Shown: positions 33,601 through 42,577, counted from the stretch's first letter. The stretch is 64,000 bases of DNA from Okibacterium fritillariae (GCF_900167575.1 NZ_FUZP01000001.1:558001-622000), one strand, 5' to 3'. Notes: generated by a model from the sequence alone, not told the origin. Program-made: numbers and translations.

Positions 33601-34551
33601 CTAGCCTGTCGTTGCCACGATCCACGGGAAAGCGGCCGCGTTCGAGCGGGCGCCCTGACGTGCCTTCGAGCGGTTGGGCTCGCCCAGGTCGGTGAGCAGG
33701 CGCTCCGATTCGGCGACGAGTTGCGCGAAGCGGTTCGGGTCGAGCCAGTCGGGGCGCAGGGCGAAGAGCAGGTCCTCGGTCGCGGTGTTTCCGCTCGCAC
33801 CCGGGGCGAAGGGGCATCCGCCGAGACCACCGAGTGCGCCGTCGATCACGGCCGCACCCGCCTCGACCGCCGCGAGGGCGTTGACCACGCCGGCGCCCCA
33901 CGTGTCGTGACCGTGGAAGACGATCTCGCGCGTCGGGGTCTCGGTCACGACGCGCCTGATCAGCGACGAGACCTGGCCGGGGTGGGCCTGGCCGAGTGTG
34001 TCGCAGATGACGATGTCCGAGGCGCCGGTCGCCCGCTCGTCGTTCGCGATGGCGATCACGCGGTCGGGGTCGACGTCGCCCTCGAACGGGCACGTGAACG
34101 ACGTGGCGATACACAGCTGGATGCGACCCCCCACCTCCTCGGTCAGTGCGACGGCCGCGGGCATGGCCTCGAGACTCGCGTCGGTGGACCGGCCGATGTT
34201 CGCCTGGTTGTGACTATCGGAGGCCGAGAAGCAGTACTGGAAGTTGCGCGCACCGGCCTCGCGGGCCCGCTCGATGTGGCGCGGTGTGGCCACCCACACC
34301 CAGCTGTGCTCGAGCTCCTCGGGCGTGAGCGCTTCGATCACCTCGAGCGTGTTGGCCATGGGCGGCACGAGGTCGCCGCGGGCCATCGAGCCGATCTCGA
34401 CATCGGGAACCCCGGCGGCGAAGAGTGCCCGGGCCAGCGCGACCTTCTGCTCGGTGGGCAGCATCTTGCCCGTCAGCTGCAGGCCGTCGCGCAACGTCAC
34501 GTCGCGCAGGCGGGCTCGGCTTGCGACGCTGCTGAGGGTTGTCTCGGGCAT
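33601..34551 (-). CDS. HMG-CoA lyase-family enzyme
   Basis: 316 aa TIM barrel. LRDVTLRDGLQ (15-25, with the metal-binding Asp and RDGLQ), GDVDPDRVIAIANDE, VICDTLGQAHPGQV, FHGHDTWGAGVVNALAAVEAG (metal-binding HxH) and the Cys loop GGLGGCPFAPGASGN (catalytic Cys). It cleaves 3-hydroxy-3-methylglutaryl-CoA to acetyl-CoA and acetoacetate, or in relatives a citramalyl-CoA-like substrate. It overlaps the CoA-transferase gene by one base (TGATG), so the two act in sequence: activation to a CoA thioester, then cleavage. Confidence 0.9.
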   Translation of the reverse strand: MPETTLSSVASRARLRDVTLRDGLQLTGKMLPTEQKVALARALFAAGVPDVEIGSMARGDLVPPMANTLEVIEALTPEELEHSWVWVATPRHIERAREAGARNFQYCFSASDSHNQANIGRSTDASLEAMPAAVALTEEVGGRIQLCIATSFTCPFEGDVDPDRVIAIANDERATGASDIVICDTLGQAHPGQVSSLIRRVVTETPTREIVFHGHDTWGAGVVNALAAVEAGAAVIDGALGGLGGCPFAPGASGNTATEDLLFALRPDWLDPNRFAQLVAESERLLTDLGEPNRSKARQGARSNAAAFPWIVATTG

Positions 34552-35855
34552 CAGTTGCCTTCCGTTGCGGGGGTTGAGGTCGCGGTCGAGGTCGAGTTGG
34601 CGGATGCGGATGCGGATGCGGATGCGCTGCCGGGGCCGGGGGCTGTCGCGGGCGGCCGGATGTCGTAGCGGCGCAGGACCTCGTCCGTGTGCTGTCCGAG
34701 AGTGGGGGCGAGCGTGCGGATGGGGAGGGAGGCCGAGCCGAGCACGGGCACGATGCCGGGGAATCCGACATCCCGAGCGATCTCGTCGCCCGCCTCGACG
34801 TCGAACTTCTGGATCATGTTGCGCGCCGCGTATTGCGGGCTCGTGCTGAGGTCGGCGGCCGTATAGATGGGGCCGGAGGGCACGCCGCTCTCGTCGAGGA
34901 TGCTCAGCACCTCGTCGGCCGGCAGGGTGGCGGTCCAGGCCCCGATGGCCGCGTCGAGCTCTTCGCGGCGGTGCCAGCGCAGGCTGTTGGTGGCGAGGTC
35001 GGGGTCGGCGGCCAGGTCATCCCGGCCGATGATCTGCATGAAGCGCACGAAGATCGAGTCGCCGTTGCCCGCGATGACGACGCTTGCGCCGTCGGCGCAG
35101 ACATAGGCGTTGGTGGGGGCGATGCCCTCCATGCGGCCGCCGACCCGTTCGCGTTCGATGCCGTGCGCCTGGTAGTCGGGCACGAGGGATTCCATCATCG
35201 AGAACATGGCCTCGTTGAGGGCGACGTCGACGACGCGTTCCACGAGCGGCGCGGGTTCGAGGCCCGCCGCGGCGCGCGTCTGCCGCTGGAAGAGCGACAT
35301 CATGACGCCGTAGGCCGCATAGAGGCCGGCGATCGAGTCGCCGATCGAGATGCCGACGCGCACGGGCGGGCGATCGGGGTCGCCGACCAGGTTGCGAAAA
35401 CCGCTCATGGCCTCGGCGACGGCCGCGAAACCGGGGCGGGCCGAGAGGGGGCCGGTCTGCCCGAACGCCGAGATGCGTCCGATCACGATGTCCGGGTTGA
35501 CCGCGTTGAGCTCGTCGGGGCCGATTCCCCAGCGCTCGAGGGTGCCCGGGCGAAAGTTCTCGAGCACGACATCGCACTCGGCGGCGAGGGCGAGCACGGC
35601 ATCCCGGCCCTCGTCGGTGCGCAGGTCGAGCGTGATCGACTGCTTGTTGCGGTTGATGGTGTGGAAGAGCAGCGAGGTCGTCGACCCGGGATGCAGCCGC
35701 CAATTGCGCAGCTCGTCGCCCGAGCCCGGGCGCTCGACTTTGATCACCTCGGCGCCGAAGTCGGCCAGCATGCGACCGGCCGTGGGGGCGGCGATGAAGT
35801 TGCCCAGTTCGAGGACGCGCACGCCGGCGAGCGGTGCGAGGGGGGTGGAGGTCAT
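34551..35855 (-). CDS. Class III (CaiB/BaiF) CoA-transferase
   Basis: 434 aa from ATG 35855 (GAAAGG upstream). Family III features: LAGVRVLELGNFIAAPTAGR, LADFGAEVIKVERPGSGD, NRNKQSITLDL, VVLENFRPGTLERWGIG, and catalytic Asp in RVGISIGDSIAGLYAAYGV. It moves CoA from a donor thioester to a carboxylic acid. Between a GntP-type permease and an HMG-CoA lyase, the likely acid is a branched hydroxy-dicarboxylate such as 3-hydroxy-3-methylglutarate or citramalate. The C-terminus is a Ser-Ala/Thr-rich tail coded partly by GATGCG hexamer repeats. Confidence 0.88.
   Translation of the reverse strand: MTSTPLAPLAGVRVLELGNFIAAPTAGRMLADFGAEVIKVERPGSGDELRNWRLHPGSTTSLLFHTINRNKQSITLDLRTDEGRDAVLALAAECDVVLENFRPGTLERWGIGPDELNAVNPDIVIGRISAFGQTGPLSARPGFAAVAEAMSGFRNLVGDPDRPPVRVGISIGDSIAGLYAAYGVMMSLFQRQTRAAAGLEPAPLVERVVDVALNEAMFSMMESLVPDYQAHGIERERVGGRMEGIAPTNAYVCADGASVVIAGNGDSIFVRFMQIIGRDDLAADPDLATNSLRWHRREELDAAIGAWTATLPADEVLSILDESGVPSGPIYTAADLSTSPQYAARNMIQKFDVEAGDEIARDVGFPGIVPVLGSASLPIRTLAPTLGQHTDEVLRRYDIRPPATAPGPGSASASASASANSTSTATSTPATEGN
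34603..34626. repeat. GATGCG hexamer x4 in CoA-transferase tail
   Basis: Four perfect copies of a 6-nt unit encoding Ala-Ser dipeptides near the C-terminus; likely slippage product. Confidence 0.85.
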
Positions 35856-35890
35856 GGCCGGCCTTTCTGGGTCGGGGAGGTTCGTGCAGC

Positions 35891-37348
35891 TCACAGGAAG
35901 ATGCTGAGGATGAGGGTCATGCCGAGGGCGACGACGGAGGCGACCGAGACGCCCACGGTGCAGGTCTTGAGGGTTCCTCGGGTGGTCTGGCCGAGCAGCG
36001 ATTGCAGCAACCAGAACGTGTTGCTCGTGACGTGCACGGCGAAGAGCGAACCGGCGCCCGCGGCGAGGGCGATCAGGATGGGATCGAGCCCGATGATCGG
36101 CGCGATCGGGGCCAGAATGCCCGCCGCCGTGATCGCCGAGATCGTCACCGAACCGACGGCCACGTGCAGGATGGCGGCGATTCCCCAGACGACGAGCAGC
36201 GGGGCGAAGCCGCCGGCCCCGAAGGCCTGACCCAGGATGTCGCCCAGACCCGTTGCGGCAACAGTCGCGGCGAGCGAGCCGCCCACGCCCGTGAGGATGA
36301 GGATCTGTCCGCTCTCCCGGAATCCGGCGACGACGGCCTTTTCCACGCGCGGCTGCCCGATGGTGAGGCGGCCGACCAGGCTCGTGCCGAGCACGGCGAG
36401 GAGGAGCGCGAAGACGGGGTTGGTGACGAGCTGCAGCACCGGGATCTCGATCTCGGCGATCTGCAGGATGGCGCCCGTGGCGATGAGCGCCAGGCAGAGC
36501 AGCAGGGGCGCGAAGAGGATCACGAGCCGCGGCTCGGTTCGTGCCTGCGTGCGCTGGGCGACGGCGACGCCGCGGGGGACGCCACCGACAGAACTGCGGC
36601 GGTCCTCCGTCGATAGGGCGCGCGTGGGAGAAGGAGCGGGGCTGGAGGACGGGGATGCGTCGGTGGCGTCAATCGCGTCGGTCGCGTCATCCTCGCCGAC
36701 CGGCGTCTCGTCTTTCTCGGGCTTCCAGAAGCCCAGGCGGAACAGCCACGACATGATGAAGATCGAGATGACGATGGTGGGCACGACGACGATGAAACCG
36801 AAGAGCAGCATCATGCCGAGGGGCACGCCCAGCACGCCGGCGAGGGCGAGAGCCGCAACACCCGGAACCATGAGCACGATGCCGCATTCCAGGCTGATCG
36901 CCATGGCCGTCGCGATGCGGGCCGTGCCGAAGCGGCCGATGAGGGGCGCCATCTTGCGCGCGAGCGGGGCCGAGATGACGAGCAAAACGTCGAGGAAGAT
37001 CGATTGCAGCACGGTGCCGATCGTGAGGCCCAGCGCATACGGCAGGCCCTTCGGGCCGAAGAGGCGCAGCAGATGCGAGACGAGCCGTTGGATGGCCTGC
37101 ATCTCGCTCAGCATCGAACCGAGCAGCACGCCGAACGCGATGAGCAGCCCGACCTCCGCCATGATCGAGCCGAAACCCTCGGTGATGGTGCTGATGGTCT
37201 TCTCGGGTCCGAGCCCGATCACGAGGCCGAGGAAGAGGGCGCCGACCACGAGGGCGACGGCGGGGTTCAACCGAAAGCGCGTGATGAGGATCACGACGCC
37301 GAGGATGGCGACGGCCGTGTACACGATAGTGAGAATGTCTGACGTCAT
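35891..37348 (-). CDS. GntP-family organic-acid:H+ symporter
   Basis: 485 aa, ~12 transmembrane segments. GntP signatures: FGSIMAEVGLLIAFGVLLGSMLS, SIFLDVLLVISAPLA, SLECGIVLMVPGVAALALA, and TVAATGLGDILG then GSVTISAITAAGILAP in the C-half. The family imports gluconate and related hydroxy acids. A long acidic/Ser-Pro cytoplasmic loop (residues ~220-265) is unusually extended. First gene of the operon with CoA-transferase and HMG-CoA lyase, 35 bp before the CoA-transferase start, and it presumably imports their substrate. Confidence 0.87.
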   Translation of the reverse strand: MTSDILTIVYTAVAILGVVILITRFRLNPAVALVVGALFLGLVIGLGPEKTISTITEGFGSIMAEVGLLIAFGVLLGSMLSEMQAIQRLVSHLLRLFGPKGLPYALGLTIGTVLQSIFLDVLLVISAPLARKMAPLIGRFGTARIATAMAISLECGIVLMVPGVAALALAGVLGVPLGMMLLFGFIVVVPTIVISIFIMSWLFRLGFWKPEKDETPVGEDDATDAIDATDASPSSSPAPSPTRALSTEDRRSSVGGVPRGVAVAQRTQARTEPRLVILFAPLLLCLALIATGAILQIAEIEIPVLQLVTNPVFALLLAVLGTSLVGRLTIGQPRVEKAVVAGFRESGQILILTGVGGSLAATVAATGLGDILGQAFGAGGFAPLLVVWGIAAILHVAVGSVTISAITAAGILAPIAPIIGLDPILIALAAGAGSLFAVHVTSNTFWLLQSLLGQTTRGTLKTCTVGVSVASVVALGMTLILSIFL

Positions 37349-37410
37349 CGTCGTCCAATCAGGTGGGCCGGCTGGGTGGCGCGCAGCGACGGTGCTGCAA
37401 CGAACCGGCT

Positions 37411-37442
37411 CCTACATTATGAGCACGAACTCACGATGTAGG
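37411..37442. promoter_or_regulatory. 32-bp dyad upstream of the GntP operon
   Basis: Outer arms CCTACAT (37411-37417) and ATGTAGG (37436-37442), inner arms TGAG (37420-37423) and CTCA (37430-37433), centre CACGAA; only two positions per side are asymmetric. It lies 63 bp upstream of the GntP gene and is the only strong symmetry there, so it is a candidate operator for an unidentified regulator. Confidence 0.65.
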
Positions 37443-37527
37443 CAACCCTGTGTGGCGTTCACGCACATCCGGCACATCGAATGAGCCGTGGACGCATGAG
37501 GCGATCCGCGGCGACCCTCCCCGGGGG

Positions 37528-37866
37528 CTAGCGGCCCTGGCGCTTGGGGTAGGGCTTGGGCTGGCCCTTGACGATGGGGGCGCGGCCGCGGCCCTTCGAG
37601 GCCTTGGCCTTGCCGCCGGCCTTAGGAGCGGGCGCGGGCGCTGCGGCGACGCGGGCGCGGGCCGGGCCGCGGAACGCGAGCGCGGGTGCGGTGAGCGTCA
37701 GGGCGCCGTCCTCGTCCTCGATGACGAGTTTCTCGTCGAGTTCGGCCTCGAGGGCGGCGACAGAGGCCTGGATGGTGGCGCGCGAAACGTGTTCCGCGTT
37801 GGCGGCGCGTGACCAGTCGCCCTCGTCGGCGACCGCGAGAAAGTGCCGGAGAGCGTTGGTGTCCAT
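37528..37866 (-). CDS. Mini-LysR protein: LysR-type HTH with basic tail
   Basis: 112 aa. Residues 1-62 are an unmistakable LysR-type winged HTH (MDTNALRHFLAVADEG, WSRAANAEHVSRATIQASVA then LEAELDEKLVIEDEDG), but the ~200-residue effector domain is absent. In its place is an Ala/Pro/Lys/Arg-rich tail (APAPKAGGKAKASKGRGRAP) ending in KGQPKPYPKRQGR, reminiscent of AT-hook or histone-like tails. TACCCT (37873-37878) lies 6 nt before ATG, suggesting leaderless expression. I know of no defined function; it might be a DNA-binding or nucleoid-associated protein. Confidence 0.7.
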   Translation of the reverse strand: MDTNALRHFLAVADEGDWSRAANAEHVSRATIQASVAALEAELDEKLVIEDEDGALTLTAPALAFRGPARARVAAAPAPAPKAGGKAKASKGRGRAPIVKGQPKPYPKRQGR

Positions 37867-37927
37867 CTGCCCAGGGTAGCCGAGGTCGCGCGCGGGCCCG
37901 CGGTCGAAGCCGTCCGGGCGGCTCGGA

Positions 37928-38659
37928 TCAGAGCACGTCCTCGATCATGTGGAACGTGCCATCCGGGTTTTCCAGCTGCATGTCGTGGTGCACGCGGGGC
38001 AGGCGGCGGATGTCCCAGCCCAGGCCTTCGAGCTCGGCGGCGAGTGTGTCGGGCAGCACGGCGGGGGAGTCATCCGACAAGACGATCGTCGAGGGAACCT
38101 CGGGTGGGGCGGGCGCGATGGGGTGGAACGCGACATCCCGGAACACGCCGATGGCCATGCTGCCGTCGAATTCGCGCTGAGCCCGGGCGATCGATTCGCG
38201 CACGGCGGGCGGGTAGAGGGCCTTCGCGGCGGCGCTTTTGCGCGCCTGGCGCAGCTGCGCGAAGCCGAGCGTCACGAGCGGCGCGGCCCAGAAGAGGCGA
38301 CCGCGCAGGCCGGTCGTCGGCAGCGTCAGGTGAAAACCGGGGTCGAGGTAGATGGCCCGCGCGGGGGCGAGCCGGCCGACGGCGCGCACGAGCACCGAGC
38401 CGCCGAGCGAATGCCCCACCACGCTGTCGAGGCCGTGCGGAAGGTTCTCGACCAGGTCGTCGGCGAGCTCGTCGAGCGCATAGCTGGAGGCGCGATCGCT
38501 GCTGCCATGACCGCGCAGGTCGACGGTCGTCACCGTGTACTGACCGGTCGCGGTCATCCGCTCGATGAAGGGCGCCCATGTGGCGCCGTTGCCGCCGAGG
38601 CCGTGCACGAGGGCGACGTGGCGGGGGCCGGAGCCCGTGGTCGAGGTGGTCAGGTGCAT
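37928..38659 (-). CDS. Alpha/beta hydrolase
   Basis: 243 aa. Oxyanion-hole segment VALVHGLGGNGATW, nucleophile elbow VVGHSLGGSVLV (Ser83), acid-bearing late strand TIVLSDDSPAV and catalytic His in RVHHDMQLENPD. No signal peptide, so cytosolic esterase/hydrolase of unknown substrate. CATAAT 6 nt before the ATG suggests a leaderless transcript. The mini-LysR gene follows 61 bp downstream on the same strand. Confidence 0.85.
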   Translation of the reverse strand: MHLTTSTTGSGPRHVALVHGLGGNGATWAPFIERMTATGQYTVTTVDLRGHGSSDRASSYALDELADDLVENLPHGLDSVVGHSLGGSVLVRAVGRLAPARAIYLDPGFHLTLPTTGLRGRLFWAAPLVTLGFAQLRQARKSAAAKALYPPAVRESIARAQREFDGSMAIGVFRDVAFHPIAPAPPEVPSTIVLSDDSPAVLPDTLAAELEGLGWDIRRLPRVHHDMQLENPDGTFHMIEDVL

Positions 38660-38735
38660 GGGGCCATTATGGCGCGGCGAGCCTGACCCTGGGGCGTTAC
38701 ACGGCAGTTCGACGCGCTCGTGGTCGGCGCCGGGT

Positions 38736-39494
38736 TCACAGCAGTTCGACGCGGCCGCGGTAGGGGTTGAGCAGTGGGTCTGAGGGGTCCAGTTCGGTGA
38801 CGAGCAGGTCGATGTCGTCGAGCCCGAAGCCCACCGCCAGGGCGCGCTGCCCGAGCTTCGACGATGCGACGAGCAGCACGGTCTCGTCGCTGGCCCGGGC
38901 GAAGGCCTGCTTCACCTGCGCCTCTTCGAGCGTGACCTCCGAGGTTCCGAGCTCGGGGTCGACCGCAGCCGACGAGAGGAAGAACCGGCGATAGAGAACG
39001 GATGCCGCGGCCTGACAGGCGATGGGCCCGACGAAGCTGTCGGTGCGCACCTCGGCCGTGCCGCCGACGAGGATGGCCGTGACATCCGGGTTCTGGCGCG
39101 CCGTGAGGAAGTTGTCATAAGAGTTCGTCGCCACCGTGAGCGGCCCGCTCTCGAGCCTTCGCCCCATGCCGCCCGCCGTCGTGGAGGCGTCGATGGCGAT
39201 AGCGCCATCGCTCGGCAGCAGCGTGCGGGCCTTCTCGACGATGAGCGCCTTCTCACGGGCGCCCGTGGCGGTGCGCTCACGGAAGGTGCGCGGCTGCAGC
39301 GTCGGGATCGCGCCTCCCCGCACGCGGCGCAAGAGTCCCAGGGCCTCGAGGTCGGCCAAGTCGCGCCTGACCGTCATGGCCGAGACATCCAGCTCGGATG
39401 CCGCGGCCTCCAGCCGGATCTGCCCGTCGCGTTCGAGGATCGCCGTGAGGTGGGCCCGACGTTCTTCGGCGCCGAGCGTTCCGGTGGTGGCCAT
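38736..39494 (-). CDS. DeoR-family transcriptional regulator
   Basis: 252 aa with AGAGGAAG before ATG. DeoR HTH at residues ~12-60 (RRAHLTAILERDGQIRLEAA, ASELDVSAMTVRRDLADLE), RVRGGAI, then the DeoRC sugar-phosphate sensor (AIAIDASTTAGGM, LTVATNSYDNFLT, ILVGGTAEVRTDSFVGPIA, VDPELGTSEVTLEEAQVKQAF, LVASSKLGQRA). Such proteins derepress sugar genes on binding a phosphorylated sugar. No target is adjacent; it could act on one of the sugar operons in this region. Confidence 0.9.
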   Translation of the reverse strand: MATTGTLGAEERRAHLTAILERDGQIRLEAAASELDVSAMTVRRDLADLEALGLLRRVRGGAIPTLQPRTFRERTATGAREKALIVEKARTLLPSDGAIAIDASTTAGGMGRRLESGPLTVATNSYDNFLTARQNPDVTAILVGGTAEVRTDSFVGPIACQAAASVLYRRFFLSSAAVDPELGTSEVTLEEAQVKQAFARASDETVLLVASSKLGQRALAVGFGLDDIDLLVTELDPSDPLLNPYRGRVELL

Positions 39495-39629
39495 GTTCTT
39501 CCTCTACAGCGGATGCGCGGGGGCGCGGTATCGACGGCCGGGACCGTTCGTGTGATCCCCCACAGAATGACACACCGCGAGGAGGTTCCACAGCCTGCGC
39601 GCTTCGGCGGCCGGCTGGGCGGCGGAGAC

Positions 39630-40160
39630 TCAGCGGGTCGAGCTCCACTCCAGCTGATCCTCGGTGGGCAGGGTCTCCCCGGAGAGCGGCGGATCGCTCA
39701 CGAGCGCGATCGCCGTCTGCTTGTCGATGTTGCGCGGGAAGTTCGTGCGAGCGAACCGCCCGGAGGGGTCGGTTGCCGATGCGGGAAAGGCGATCGACGA
39801 TTCGCTGAGAACGCGAAGAACGCTCGCGCGATCGGCGGGGCCGAGGGTGTGCCCCGCCCGCTCGCGAAGGAGAACGGGCGCCCGCAGGCCAGAGTCGCTC
39901 GCGAGAACTAGGAGGAGCGAGAGATCGTGGATGTTGCGGCTGCCTGTCATCAGTTGCGCCGTCGTGATCTGCGAGAACGCCACCGTGCGGCGGCCGGCGC
40001 GCAACAGTGATTCTTCGAGATTGACGAAAGCCCGGGGGTACCCCACGCCGAAGAGGAAGTCGACGAGGGGACTCCGAAGAGTGCCTGCCCACGTGGTGCC
40101 GGGGGTGGACGTCTCTGGGCCCAGTGGGGCCCAGCCCGCGGCATCCTGACGTTTTCTCAC
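39630..40160 (-). CDS. Hypothetical protein
   Basis: 176 aa from GTG 40160; TAGTTT (minus strand, 40167-40172) lies 6 nt upstream, suggesting a leaderless start. No signal peptide or transmembrane segment. Contains AFSQITTAQLMTGSRNIHDLS and ERAGHTLGPADRASVLRVLSES; I do not recognise a family. It is flanked by a DeoR gene and a membrane-protein gene, each apparently separately transcribed. Confidence 0.6.
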   Translation of the reverse strand: MRKRQDAAGWAPLGPETSTPGTTWAGTLRSPLVDFLFGVGYPRAFVNLEESLLRAGRRTVAFSQITTAQLMTGSRNIHDLSLLLVLASDSGLRAPVLLRERAGHTLGPADRASVLRVLSESSIAFPASATDPSGRFARTNFPRNIDKQTAIALVSDPPLSGETLPTEDQLEWSSTR

Positions 40161-40185
40161 GAACCGAAACTAGCGCGTGCGGCGG

Positions 40186-41298
40186 CTAGCGCCAGAACGC
40201 CACGACGAGGCAAACGGCGAAGAGGCCGAGAGAGCAGGAGATGAGGATGTTGTCGACGCTGGGCCTCGTTTTGAGGCGGCGGCCGGGGGTGGCGACCGAG
40301 CGGGCCGCTATCGCGTCGGCCTCCGAGACGGGGCGGGTCTCGCGCCAGGCGGCCCAGCGCTCGACCCGGTCGTCGACGGCGTCGACGGCCGCGGCGATGG
40401 CGGCCCAGTCGGCGGGGTCGGTCGTGACGAGATCGCGAGGCGTCGAGAGGATCATCCAGTCGTCGACGATCTCGACGTCCAGGTCGCGCACGTGGTCGAT
40501 GAGGCGCGCCATGACGTCGGGGGTGAAGAGGTAGAGGGCATCCGCTTCGTAGCCTTGTGGGCAGAACAGCGCGAAGTGGCGGTCGAAGTCGCCCTCGAGG
40601 CTGAGGTGCTGCATGTCGCGCGGGGCACCGGCCGAGCTCATGCCGGGGCGCCGACCGCCCCGCGCGCGCAACATGATGTGGGGCAGCGGTGTGGGAAGCC
40701 GGAGCGCGCAGAAGCCGCCGAATTGCGCCGCCAGGTTTTGCGAGTTGCCCTGGATCTCATAGTCGGCGATTTCGATGCCGCGCTCCTCGCGGCTGCGCAG
40801 CACGCGGTGGAGGTTGAGAGAACCGCGTCGCCGCCACGGCATCCCCCGCTGTGCGGCCACGGGGCCGGCGAGGTAATCGAACCCGTTGGCTTCGGCGAAG
40901 TTCGCCAGGCGAATGTGCGTGCGACGCATCGTGCGGCGCGCCCAGACCCGCACGGCCACACGCACCAAGACGACGGCGAGCAGAGCCGTCATGACGACCA
41001 TCGACCCGAGTCCGATGGCGATCCGCACGCCCTCCTCGTCGCCGTCACCGAATGCCAGGATGGCGATGAGTCCCATCAGGGGCACGCCGGCGAGGCCGCC
41101 CAGCGCACCGATCGTGGCCGTCAATCGGCGCACGCGGCCGATGGTGTCGCGCACCTTGGGCTGCTCGGCGACGAGTTCACGCCAGCGCCGCGTGCGCTCC
41201 TGGCGGGGCAGCGGCGCGGTCAGCGCGGTCGTGTCGAGTGGCTTGGGCAACGCGCTCACACGCCACGGGGATGCGCCGGCGGGACGATCGAGGGACAT
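40186..41298 (-). CDS. Membrane protein of unknown function (DUF3137-like appearance)
   Basis: 370 aa from ATG 41298 (GAAAGG upstream). Two transmembrane helices at ~60-82 and ~95-118, a long cytoplasmic globular part with FAEANGFDYLAGPVAAQRGM, EIADYEIQGNS and HIMLRARGG, and one C-terminal helix (NILISCSLGLFAVCLVVAFW). The FA-xNGFxY then strand-rich middle resembles uncharacterised actinobacterial membrane proteins that sample cytosolic ligands. No specific function can be given. Confidence 0.6.
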   Translation of the reverse strand: MSLDRPAGASPWRVSALPKPLDTTALTAPLPRQERTRRWRELVAEQPKVRDTIGRVRRLTATIGALGGLAGVPLMGLIAILAFGDGDEEGVRIAIGLGSMVVMTALLAVVLVRVAVRVWARRTMRRTHIRLANFAEANGFDYLAGPVAAQRGMPWRRRGSLNLHRVLRSREERGIEIADYEIQGNSQNLAAQFGGFCALRLPTPLPHIMLRARGGRRPGMSSAGAPRDMQHLSLEGDFDRHFALFCPQGYEADALYLFTPDVMARLIDHVRDLDVEIVDDWMILSTPRDLVTTDPADWAAIAAAVDAVDDRVERWAAWRETRPVSEADAIAARSVATPGRRLKTRPSVDNILISCSLGLFAVCLVVAFWR

Positions 41299-41418
41299 GC
41301 CAGGGCCTTTCGGGCATCCGTGTGAAATGAGACGCCCTCAACAATATCCGCGGATCGGCGGCCGGATGGTTGGGGCTGTCCCGGTCATCGGGTTGAGCGT
41401 GCCCGTTAGTGTGTCGGC

Positions 41419-42540
41419 ATGGTGGCAGGCGAAGCAACGGTCGAGCAGTGGTTGGCGGCACACGGTGGGTCCGCCCGGCGTGAAACCCTCGGGGCGGGCA
41501 CGGCGAACACCGTCGAGCGCGTGTGGCTGGCAGCGACGGCGACCCAGCCGACGCGGTCGGTGGTGACCAAACGCGCCCCTGACGACGCGACGGCGCTGAC
41601 CTATGAGCGCGCCCTTCTCGCCACGGAAGCGCTCGCCCTCGACGCGTTCGGGGCGGCGGGCCTTTTTGTTCCGAGAGTCCTGCATTGCGAGTTCGCCGCG
41701 GTCGAAACGGGCGACGAGACTGTCCCGGGTGGGTCGCCGCGCGACCGAGCCCTGAGCGCGGATGTCCTGGCCCTCGTCCTCTCGCACGAACCGGGCGTTC
41801 CCCTCAGCGAGGTCGAGCACCCCTCAGAGCGACCAAGCCCCGCCGAGCACGGGACGCTCCTCGCGCGCTTGCATCTGGTCGGCACGGCGGCGGCGTCCGA
41901 GCGCGACGAGCTCTCGTTGTTCGGCTACCCGTATCGGGCGTCGACCAGATCGTCGAGCCTGCGCGAAACGTTTGGCGAACTCATCCGCAACGTGGTCGCC
42001 GATGCCGAGCGTTGGCGGGTGGACCTCGGCGGCTTCAGTTGCCCCGCACGGGACGGTTTGGGCAGTGAAGCATCCGATGCCCCCGCCCTGGTCGACGAAC
42101 TCGCCCTGTTCGCGGCTGCCTTCGACGAGGTGACCCAGCCGACCCTCGTCCACTTCGACCTGTGGCCGGGCAATCTGCTCGTCTCGGGCGGCCACTTCAC
42201 CGCGGTCATCGACGCCGAACGCGCTCTCGTCGCCGACCCGACGGCCGACCTCGCCTCCATCGCGCTTCTGGAGAACGTCGAGACCTGGGCGGCCGACAAC
42301 GCCGCGTTCGTGAGCGCCTATGAGAAGACGGCTGGCTGCCCCCTTCTGCCCGACGCCGCGGCCATGGCCCGCGCCCGCCTCTGGTCGATCTACCTGGGCC
42401 TCATCATGTTCATCGAGACGGTGCCGCGCGCCTATGAGGGCGACTGGGTCGAACCGCATCGCGAGCGCGTCGCGGCCTGGATTTCGCTCAACCTCGACGC
42501 GCTCCGAACAGGAGCTCGAGAGGGCCAGCTGTCGGAGTGA
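41419..42540 (+). CDS. APH-family phosphotransferase
   Basis: 373 aa. TAGTGT (41407-41412) 6 nt before ATG suggests a leaderless start. Kinase core with VVTKRAPDD (ATP-binding Lys), Brenner motif LVHFDLWPGNLLV (catalytic Asp, Asn) and VIDAERALVADPTADLASI (metal Asp). Homologs phosphorylate aminoglycosides, choline, fructosamine, homoserine or trehalose/maltose; which applies here is unknown. Nothing nearby indicates antibiotic resistance specifically. Confidence 0.82.
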   Translation: MVAGEATVEQWLAAHGGSARRETLGAGTANTVERVWLAATATQPTRSVVTKRAPDDATALTYERALLATEALALDAFGAAGLFVPRVLHCEFAAVETGDETVPGGSPRDRALSADVLALVLSHEPGVPLSEVEHPSERPSPAEHGTLLARLHLVGTAAASERDELSLFGYPYRASTRSSSLRETFGELIRNVVADAERWRVDLGGFSCPARDGLGSEASDAPALVDELALFAAAFDEVTQPTLVHFDLWPGNLLVSGGHFTAVIDAERALVADPTADLASIALLENVETWAADNAAFVSAYEKTAGCPLLPDAAAMARARLWSIYLGLIMFIETVPRAYEGDWVEPHRERVAAWISLNLDALRTGAREGQLSE

Positions 42541-42551
42541 CGTCGCCGAGC

Positions 42552-42575
42552 CGCGGGGCCCGGTCAGACCCCGCG
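42552..42575. terminator. Short bidirectional hairpin
   Basis: CGCGGGG (42552-42558) and CCCCGCG (42569-42575), 10-nt loop, in the 37-bp gap between two convergent genes. Confidence 0.45.
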
Positions 42576-42577
42576 CA

